The notes under the pieces are model-generated. The model saw nothing but the letters and a program-made list of their open reading frames with translations, made no database searches and was not told the DNA's origin. A stretch of DNA of 64,000 bases from Pholiota molesta (taxonomy: Eukaryota > Basidiomycota > Agaricomycetes > Agaricales > Strophariaceae). Shown here in pieces: positions 55,492-64,000 of this stretch (position 1 is the stretch's first letter; each line of letters starts with the position of its first letter). The translations under genes were made by a program, and so were the position numbers. The stretch lies in contig JACGCK010000026.1 of NCBI GenBank assembly GCA_014925825.1, forward strand, positions 248,001 to 312,000, written 5' to 3'.

Positions 55492-58104
55492 TTACCGAAG
55501 ACCTGTCTCCTCATCCGCAGTTCGAGGCTTCTTCCTGCTCATTGTGCCCTTCTTCTTTTTCCCTTTTCCTTTCATCTCGTCCTCTGAGTGGTCCCAATCA
55601 GAATCGGGCTCCGACTCCTCTGACTCAGGTGGCTCATAGTCCGCATGACCATGCATCCGCGCTCGCTTGTTCCGACCGGGTTGTGGGACATTGGGGCCAC
55701 TGGCATCCAGCTGCAACGAGCTTCCAGGCTGTGATGGTCTTTGGGGAGCAAGAACTGGAGGCTGGCGCTCGTTGTTGCCCAAGGGCATAGTACGCCAGTT
55801 GGAATTGTTGGAATTGGAGGGATTGATCCCGCGGAAGAATTCATCGAAGACTGTGTGGATAACCTTATACGATCTGGGAACAAAGAGTTCATTCTTGTTC
55901 GGGCGAATGAGGTAATTCCTGTGCATTTCAAGCCTCAGCATCTCAAGGGGGCGAATGAAACGCCGGAGCGAGATCTCCAAACAATTCCGAAGACGCAGAC
56001 TGATATCCTCCAAAATACAGTCTGCTCTTTCTCGGCATAGTGATGTCTTGTTCTGGAAGATCTTGCTGGCAAAGAGTATGGAAGGATCGTGTGAAACGCG
56101 AGCAGTTAAAGTCCACATAAGAATCCACCAGATAGATTCTAAGTCATGCTGGAAGTTGTATACAACAACTTGGTGAGGCGCAGGCTGAGTGACAGTCGTC
56201 TCGGGGCCATCTTCATCAAGTTCATCAACGTTAAAGTTAAGTTTTCTGTCTTCATACGATTCAGAGGCATATTTGTTTTGTGCGACACTATAGATGGATT
56301 TCAAGTCGAGGATTTCGTGGGGCATGAAGTACGGAGTACCCTGAAGAAACTTGTCAACAAATGTTTGCTTGATTAGCGAGAGGACGTACCGTTTTCGGGT
56401 CAGCGGCACCATTGTAATTGGAGGGTGGGGGATACCTCCTTGCATACTCAAGGTCTGACAACTTTGCTTGCCATTTGCCCCGCTCCTCGAGTTCATGAGC
56501 CAAGATGTTGCCAGAACTGATGTCTCTATGCACCCAGCCAGCGCAATACATGAGTTGGAGGGCTGTCATATGAAAAGTATGAGGAGAACATATCAATATA
56601 GATGGCGATAAAGAAACATACCGACAAGCGTCTCTTGGAGGACATCAACAACTTCCCCTAAGGTTTTAAGGTCTCCGACCGTTGTGCAAATCTCCGTAAA
56701 AATGACTCGATATTGCTTCTTTGGGGCGAAGTCGCGAGGGACCATGACTCCAAGGCCAGTCTCTATGGAAGTGGGGCGGGGCGCCCCTGGAAGACTACGC
56801 GTGGAAGATTGAGCGGCCACTTTAAACTTGGGAACATGAGGTTTCGATATTGGCCGAAATAGTCCCATCTTTTGCGTGAATCCTGGTGCGACTGGTTTGC
56901 ATGTCGCGCCGATATGGTCGGCATCTATCCTAAGGAAATACTTCTTGTACCCTTCATTTTGGACAAGGACCTTGAGGCCTCGAACGTGCCTCATCAAACA
57001 TGGACATAGGTCCGTCTCATGTGAAAAGTTAAAGAACTTGTCGATGTCCTGGAAGATGGAATCTTGGATTTGTTTCTCAGTGCAGGCCGACGCATCAAGC
57101 CAGACGTCCTTCAAGACGAAACGAGCCTTTGGCTCGCTAGTGTCGTCTTCGGAAGAGTATTCACCGACTTCCCAAACACGGGCCATACGACCAGTGATAT
57201 TGCAAGAGCGATACTCAGACAAAGATTCCTTAGTGCGAAAGTATCGGAGGGTTTGGCCATCTACAGGAATTTTGAAGAGGTAAGTACCGTCGTCCTGCCG
57301 AATGACCATTTGGTCGTAGCCAAGCTCTTCTTCCGTGGCGAATAAGAAGGACATAAGGACTTTGATAAACAATCTCGGGTCCTAAACGTCAGATGTCAAC
57401 TCGATAAACCAGGCGAAAGAAAATTTCTGCGTACCCGCACAAAATTGAAGGATTTTGAAACCGCCGAATGAGAACGAGAATGATACCATAGGGTGAGCTC
57501 ATCTTCCACAATGGTAACCTACTTCAAAATGAGCCAAGGGTTAATAAAATAGCAGGAAGTACTGAGACGTACCCCAAAAGTGAACATGCGACGAGCGTCG
57601 TCGTTCATGATTTGAACGTTCGCCGATACGACTTGGATGTTGTTCTAAGAATCTTGATTGTAACGCCAGGTTTGACTGGAATGAGAGAATGACTTACCTT
57701 AATTTCGTCGACAGCCTTCTTTTTGAATTCAAATACAACCGCTATACCAGTTGTGGTCAAGGGGTCTGCGTTGTTATCGGAAGTGATACAGGCATCAATC
57801 ATATTATTCGAGCCAGGAATATCCGATGCGATGAGGGACTCTGGACAAAGTATAAAGTTGAATTTATTGCGAGTCCGCCTTTGACTTCTTTGATGTGGGC
57901 GGCGATCTCCTCAAGGCGTTTGAAATACTGCTTCTCCGGTACGCTTTTATCCTCGAAATCTGCGAATCGATCCTCGCTCATTATGGCGGCCTCCTTTACA
58001 GAGGTGGAATCTACGAAGTTATTCACGTCGGTATCGGTGGGCTCGAACGGCATGTAGGATCGAATGAAGTTCGCGACGTCGATGATTACAAATTCCCCTT
58101 CCAT
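55492..58104 (-). CDS. FunK1-type protein kinase, subfamily 1, copy I
   Basis: The start is at MEGEFVIIDVANF (58,104). The long exon at 57,372-56,620 has CNITGRMARVWEVGEYSS. It also has an insert of about 30 residues (AQSSTRSLPGAPRP and flanks) not seen in the other copies. The catalytic exon at 56,596-56,450 has HRDISSGN. After DPKT the activation segment is GTPYFMPHEIL. The C-lobe has HDLESIWWILMWTLTARV, and the tail ends KKPRTADEETGLR at 55,492 without a slip. In the first exon, near 57,868, one C is missing (GGCGGACTCGC where sisters have GGCCGGACTCGC), which breaks the frame. Near 57,000 two indels compensate each other over about 13 codons. The C-terminal half is the best preserved of the array. 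Confidence 0.65.
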
Positions 58105-58919
58105 CTGAGTAGCTATCTCCGGACGTAGGCTAGTTGATTTATTCCGAGCGTATTGCTACGAGCAGTCTTGGAGTAATTTTTTAAGAACACAGGTCAACAC
58201 CTGACTGAACGCATCGTTAAGCATGACTTACGTCGCGGGGCCTGGGGTCGCTGCGATCTGGCTTATGAAGGGCTGTGAATTTATACTCAGGAGGTTAAAC
58301 ACAAGTGGCTTACCCGCTCACTTCGTTCTCTGCCATCGATGCCAATCGATACGATAAAGATGACAGTAAGGTTCAAAGTCCAAACCTCAAACTTCAACTT
58401 CAAGGTCACGCGACAATTTCTGGGCACGTGTTGACGGCAAGTTGAGTCTTGACGGTGTCCAGAATTTCAGAAACCTCACACTCAACTTGCACTCAACTCA
58501 ACTCACACTGCAATTATTCCGAGCATGGAATCTATACTATATACCATTGACAGTAGCCGGTCTCTCTATGAACGATGTCTATCGACAGATTCATACTCAC
58601 AGATGGACATCGGCCTGGAATTTAAACATATTCGACACAGGAAATATTTGGGAAATATCCTGCTGTCTTTTATGACTTGAATTTAGGATGTTTCTACTAG
58701 ACAATGAATCTCGGCTAAAGAGACTGAGCGTAACACCGTCTGGAAGACCCTTTGCATTGCATGTAAACGCATAAACACATCCAGTAAGAAAATGCCATGT
58801 CATGAGATAAATAATACAAATGATCGTAGAATACAGTCCAGTCGTGCTACACAAGTATCGTATCGTAAGTATATGTCATGCAATATCATGAGTACAACAG
58901 AGTCCACAGGGGAAAACTG
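58105..58919. other. Intergenic: promoter of copy I and 3' flank of myosin
   Basis: No gene recognised. The 58,748-58,919 part is duplicated at 44.74 kb. Confidence 0.4.
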
Positions 58920-61900
58920 TCATCTGCGAGACGAATTCAGAGCAGTTCCCGTAAATGTCCGCTCAACAGCGACTGGCCGTTCGAGCCTACTATGCAGCTT
59001 CTCGAGCTCTCGTTCCAAACTAAGGACATGTGTCAGTATCCAAGGTGCCCTATAGCGATAAAAAGAGACGCGAACCTGAGAACCCGCTGCCTATAATCCA
59101 CAGCCTCACGTTCTGCCCTTCGTTTGGCTGCTTGGAGGTTGTTTTCCTCCGTTTGCTGAAATATAAAGGTAAGTAGGTGACGTTGACCCAAAAGATTGAA
59201 CTTCACTGACATACCATGGAATCAATACTTTGACGCATACTTTGGATCTGCGTCTCGTATGACTCTAGCTTGGTTCGTTGTCTCTCGTTTTCTAGCTGCT
59301 GGGCCTTGTCGTCGTGGATCATGCGGTTATGCCGCCCGCTTGCTCTGCGCTCTTTCGTGGTCTGCTGGAGTTGGTTGGTTAACTCTTCTATGCGGGTATC
59401 CATCCGGCGGGAGCCCGGTAAACTCGTGCGTGGTGCGTTGGCATAAGATTTCGTTTCGAGATCTACAATGCGAACGTTCAATTCCTTGATCTGCTTCTCG
59501 AGGCTGGCCTAAGGAAGAAAAATATTAGGTACCGTAGATAGGCGCAACGACAAATGACTTACATTCAGTTTATCCAGCTCCGAGTTCTCTACTCGCACTT
59601 TGCCAAGTTCAATTTGACATTCATTGGAGAAGTTTTCAGCCTTTCGCAGACGTTCGTTCGCATGAGATACCCGATCTTCCTGCTCTTCGAGCGAGCGCTC
59701 GAGATCCTGCTTCTTGAGCTGGAGCCGCTGATATTCCCGATCGGACGACATCTTGCTCGAATCGACGTTGTCCAACTTGATGGTCTCGAGTTCGGCCTGG
59801 AGGGCCCGACGCGCTTTCTGAAGCAATGCACGATCGGCTTCAGCATCATCCAGAACGCCGCGAAGTTCCCGGACTTGAGAGTGTAAGGCAACGATCTGGG
59901 ATTGCTGTTCCGCTTGAGCGCCGGTGGATGCCTCATATGCGCGTTCGATGTCGTTGATCTTCATCTCCATGCGCTCCTTCTCTTTCTTCCAACCACCACT
60001 ATTATACACTTCGTCGTCGTATTTGAGCTGGAGGGCGTCATAGTCAGAGCGAAGATTGCGGTTTTCTTCGCGCACACGGCTTAAGGCATCCCTCTGCGAT
60101 TGGAGTTCTGAGATAGACAGTAAGAAAAAGGAACACCCGTACAGGTAATAGAATCATACCTTCGCTGAGTTGCGCCAATTCACCTGCAATTTAGGAAATC
60201 CATTAGCAATCAAAAAAGAAAATTGACTGATAAAGGGTTCGTATCCATACCTTGATATTTCTTGCGAGTTTGATCCATAGCGAAGTCTCGCTCGCTGAGG
60301 TCCTTCTGATGTTGTTCGCGCTCATCATCAAGTTCTGCAGCGAGCCGTTGGCTGAGAAGCTTGTTTCCGAGGATTCGCGGCCTTCTTTATGTAGTTCCTT
60401 CTCCAATTCTTTGACCTTGCGCTCGCTTGCTTTAAGGGCTTTCTTGAACTCTTCAGTTGACTTGGCCAATGATTTCTCCATCTCTGCAAGGGCTCGGCGA
60501 GCTATCACAAAATATCAGACTGGTAAAGTTTGCTGTATGACGTATGATTCACCTTGTTGCTCTGAGCTGACGGCCTTCGCTCGTTCAATTTCTGCTGATT
60601 CATAACGACCTTGGAGGGTATGCTCGTTTGCTTGGAGGCTTGAACAGCCGCCTTGAGTTCTTAAAGACTCTTAGAAAGGTTTCCAATGAATGAAACAGTA
60701 AATGCTTACCAGCTTGCGCTGCAGATGAAGTTGTCTGCGAGACTTCGTCCTGTTGCGTGCGAAGTTGCAATTCCCTTTTAGCATCTGTATCTTGTGTTAG
60801 TAAGGTAAAAGTCGCCCAATAGATAACCTACTGGCTGCATCCTTCTTGGTAATCTCCATTTGTTCCTTGAGCTTGCTAACTTCCTTCTGCAATTGTTCTT
60901 GTTGTGCGAGAGATCACGCAATTGGCCACGCTGTTCTTCCAGTTCACTTAGCGTCGTTCGTTGTTGAGCAAACTGGAGCAGATGTGAGCATCATGTGTAA
61001 AAATTTTCGAAAAAATGAACATACGAGGGCCTTGCGGGATTCTTCGAGTCGGTTATAATTCTCTCGTTCCTCGGCAATGGCCTTCTGGAATTTCGTCCAC
61101 ATCGCATTCACTCCATCGATTGGGGACGCTTCCGCACTTCGACGAGCTTCGGCCTCCTCCTTTAGCAGTTGAGTAAGCCTTGCGTTCTCTTGTACCAGTC
61201 GCGCTTTGTATTGCTCCAAAAACTGCTTGGAGCCATCGCTTCGATCAGTTCTGCCGACAAATCGCGCACAGAAGCCTCCAGATGCAGTCTTACGCGCTCG
61301 GACGCAGCCATCTGGATCTCAAGCAACTGAAGCTGCTGTTTAAGAGCCGCAACTTGTCTGTCGGAGTTTCGGGAAGTATCCACATTGGCATCGGAACGGA
61401 GACCAGCCTTGGCAGAATTGAGGGCCTTGCGACTAGGTGTAGAGGTGTTGGATCTTGGATGAAGCTCATTAGCGCCGCTGAGTCGTGGGTTTCTCGGGCG
61501 TATCGAGAGTTCTTTCTGCAAAGATTCTTCGGCGCGTTGGAATTCACGGAGGAGTTTAGCATGGAACTGAGGATCTGCAGCGCTGCTGGACAAAATAAGT
61601 TCACGGATTTCGGCATGCTGACGCTCGATTTGGTCCCGGATCTTCGTCGAAGTGGTCTTGGCCATTTCAGCCTCATCAAGTTGGTTTTCAAGCAAAGCGA
61701 TCCGGGTTTCGTACTCTCGTTGGAGCTTGGCTACCGAATCCCCGCCGCCTTCAATGTCGTCCACCAATCTTTCCAACTCGTTCTCCAGGGCCTCCTTGGA
61801 TCGCGTGGTAGCAGAAAGTTGCTCGGCAAGTTCTTCCGCCTGTTGTCCAGTTTGTTGTAACTCTCGAAGTACTCGATGAATTTGAAGTTCAGCTTCCTCC

Positions 61901-64000
61901 TTGCCCCTTCGCTCCTTTTCGAAAAGAGACAGTGCCTCGGCTGTCCGCTTCTCCTGGGCTTTCAACTCCTGTTCCTTCGCCCGCAGTTCCTTCTCGAACT
62001 TGAGGGATAGATCCTCAAATTCGCCCGACGCCTTAGCCTTAGATTGACGCAGTGAAAGAATGTAAGCATTGTTTCGTTTCAATTCGAGCTGCGCTTCTTG
62101 CAGTTGCTTGTCGGTGACGCGTTTGGCCTCTTCGAGTACGTGTACGTGCTCGACGATCGTCTTATCCTGCTTTGACAATAACTGCTTGACGTCCCATTCT
62201 CGGGCCTTCAGGTCCGTTTTGGTCTTGTTCAGCTCTTTCTCCAGGTTTGCGTTGCGCTCCTTGACAGTGGCAAGCTCAGCCTTCTGCGTTGAAGTCGTCT
62301 TCTCAAGCTGGACCCGTCTCGCAGATTCCGACTCTAGCTGTTTACGAGCGGTGTCGAGCTCCGTTACACGGGCTTCCTGATCCCGTTCGAAGTTGAGCAC
62401 GATGTCTTCGAAATCACGGAATTTGTCCTTTGCGGTGGCGAGTTGGCGTTCGACGTTCTGCAGGCAAGTTAATAAGCAAGTATGCGGTCAGTTATGCCTC
62501 GTACCTCTTTTGTTCTCATGGCCTCAGCAAGCTCCCCTTGGACTTCGTGTTGACGGGCACGGAGAGACAGCATCTCAGAATCCATAGAACGTTTGGCCTT
62601 TCGAGCTCAGAAGATGCCCTTGGTTTTGGTGAGCTGTGCTTGAGCATCCTTTCTCGGTCAAGCAGAGAGTTGTGGCTGCTATTCAAAGAAGTATGTTCGC
62701 GGAAGTTGCTCGAGTTCCACCTTCATTTTCTGGCTTTCCAGCGAGGTTCGTCGCAGGTCGACGAGTTCCTGGTGGAGCTTGCTGGACTGGCTACGTAGTT
62801 CTGCGAGCTCGCTTCCTTGCTCTTCTCAACTTCCGATCGACGAGTGGCCTCGGTGGTCTTGGCAGCAAGGAGGGTGCGAAGTTCATCTCTCTCCGCCTGT
62901 AATTTCTCCAAGGAGCCTACGTCGTTGGCATGGTCCTGCCGTTCAGCAGCGAGTTGGCCATCCAGTGTATCGATGTCTGCGCGCAAAGCCAAGATCTCCA
63001 TGGATGCATTTTCGCGTTCGGCTTTGAGAGCGTCCATTTCGTCGTTCAGGGCGGCGATCTGTTCGTCTTTCTTCTGAATCATGGCTGAGTATTCGGATGC
63101 CGTCCTGCCCAGTTCGGCCAGTTGCGCTTTCGCCTGTCGAGCTTCAGTCTCCACTTGATCGGATTTATCCCGAACGAGTTCCCTGTAATCGATTGGGTCA
63201 GAACCGTAAATTAGAAAGAAAATCATACTCACTTGTTTTTGACCTCGACCTCTAATTTGCCTCGTAATTCCGCCACTGTCGTCTCCATGCGTTCTTTCGT
63301 CCTCACGAGGTCCTCTTCGCGCTGAACAGCCAAAGTCCGCAATCCTCCGACACTTTCTGGATGTCCTCAATATCACCATGAAGCGCCTCGATCTCTTCTT
63401 GGCTTTGCCCAACTCCTCTGCGAGCTCGTGCTCGCGCGTAGACCACGACTTCTCGCCCTGTTCCAAACGCACAAGGTGCTCCGCGCTGGTCGAAGGCTTC
63501 GCGCAAGTTCTCGTACTTGTCCTCGCTTTCCTTCTGCAGGCGCATCGCGCGGGAGAGCTGGGAGTCCAGGGTCGCGATGTCCGCTTGGAGGGCGGCGATT
63601 TCGTCCTCGAGATCGCTTTCGCGCTGCTTGCTTCTCTCGAGGAGCGCGTCTTTGTCGACGGCGAGCGCGCGCTCGGCTTCGAGGTCGTCTTCGACCTTGC
63701 GCTTGTCTGCCTCCAACATCATCTTGAGCTTTTCGAGGGCTTCTCGTTCTTGTTTGTCGCGTTCGGCGCGTTCTTTGACCAGGGCGAGTTCGAGGTCCTT
63801 CGCACGAAGTTCTTCATCATTCCTTGTAGCAGCCAGCAAGGGCCGGACCTGAAGGATATGGCAATGAGAAGAATTTCTAGACTATGGAATGAAAACACTT
63901 ACTTTCGTGTATAGTTGCCACCAAGGCCATTCACGCAGCTCGCCATAGACCCTCGCATTGCGCTGGATAGTCCTAATAGCGTTGGCGCGGTTCAAGATCT
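58920..64000 (-). CDS. Class II myosin heavy chain, neck and coiled-coil tail (partial)
   Basis: The right edge begins at ANAIRTIQRNARVYGELREW followed by PWWQLYTKVRPLL, the neck/rod junction of conventional myosin. From there to the stop at 58,920 the protein is almost all heptad coiled coil, e.g. LEADKRKVEDDLEAERALAV, with many short introns in the 3' part (near 63,900, 63,230, 62,470, 61,020, 60,650, 60,510, 60,110, 59,500 and 59,200). The tail ends RPVAVERTFTGTALNSSRR. The motor domain lies beyond 64,000. Myosin II drives the cytokinetic actomyosin ring; the rod dimerises the heavy chains. The long exon at 62,400-61,162 is clean, but at about 62,600-63,500 the conserved coiled coil switches frame several times (e.g. 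near 62,625, 62,690, 62,800, 63,345, 63,410 and 63,490). Confidence 0.85.

Noticed and set aside
61180..61860. Plus-strand open frame of 226 codons within the myosin tail
   Set aside because: Antisense shadow of a coiled-coil exon.

Overview
This window is nuclear DNA of a filamentous basidiomycete, most likely an Agaricomycete. The support is short spliceosomal introns (about 45-60 bp, GT-AG) in nearly every gene, an expanded family of fungal-type (FunK1) protein kinases, a class II myosin heavy chain, ribosomal protein uL14 with five exons, an intron-bearing nuclear tRNA-Gly and a young Ty1/copia retrotransposon.

Layout. 0-10.6 kb is a FunK1 kinase cluster. Five related copies lie on the minus strand (subfamily 2, with LIDWD as the DFG-equivalent) and one divergent copy on the plus strand (subfamily 1, with SDFE/SDLE). 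Two of the minus copies are recombined into one another. 11.3-16.2 kb holds two well-preserved minus-strand genes, uL14 and a flavin monooxygenase-like oxidoreductase. 17.1-26.5 kb holds a small kinase-like gene, an ASCH/PUA-like gene and, convergent to the latter, an unusual stand-alone class I aminoacyl-tRNA-synthetase-like enzyme. A complete copia element (identical-looking 397-bp LTRs, AAAGG target duplication, open 1605-codon gag-pol) sits between the 3' ends of these last two. 28.7-41.8 kb is an accessory island bounded by inverted arms of about 1.1 kb. It contains nested hairpin and foldback elements and repeated GC-rich non-coding sequence, with no credible intact gene. 42.6-44.3 kb returns to ordinary genes: an RBM18-like RRM protein and tRNA-Gly(GCC). 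45.1-58.1 kb is a second FunK1 array, three subfamily-1 copies on the minus strand separated by GC-rich hairpin-bearing spacers. 58.9-64.0 kb is the neck and coiled-coil tail of myosin II, whose motor lies beyond the right edge.

No metabolic operon-like co-operation is evident. The housekeeping genes are islands between kinase arrays and mobile DNA. A copy of the 3' end of the myosin gene lies at the far side of the second kinase array, so the array appears to have been built by segmental duplication. Many kinase copies carry 1-nt indels, but so does the myosin tail at 62.6-63.5 kb, where a real lesion would be unexpected. Some frameshifts may therefore be assembly errors, and they are flagged individually.

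Intron and exon limits come from reading splice consensus and conserved protein sequence by eye. Those of uL14, the synthetase-like gene, the RRM exons and the last FMO exons were worked out to the base; the others are approximate.
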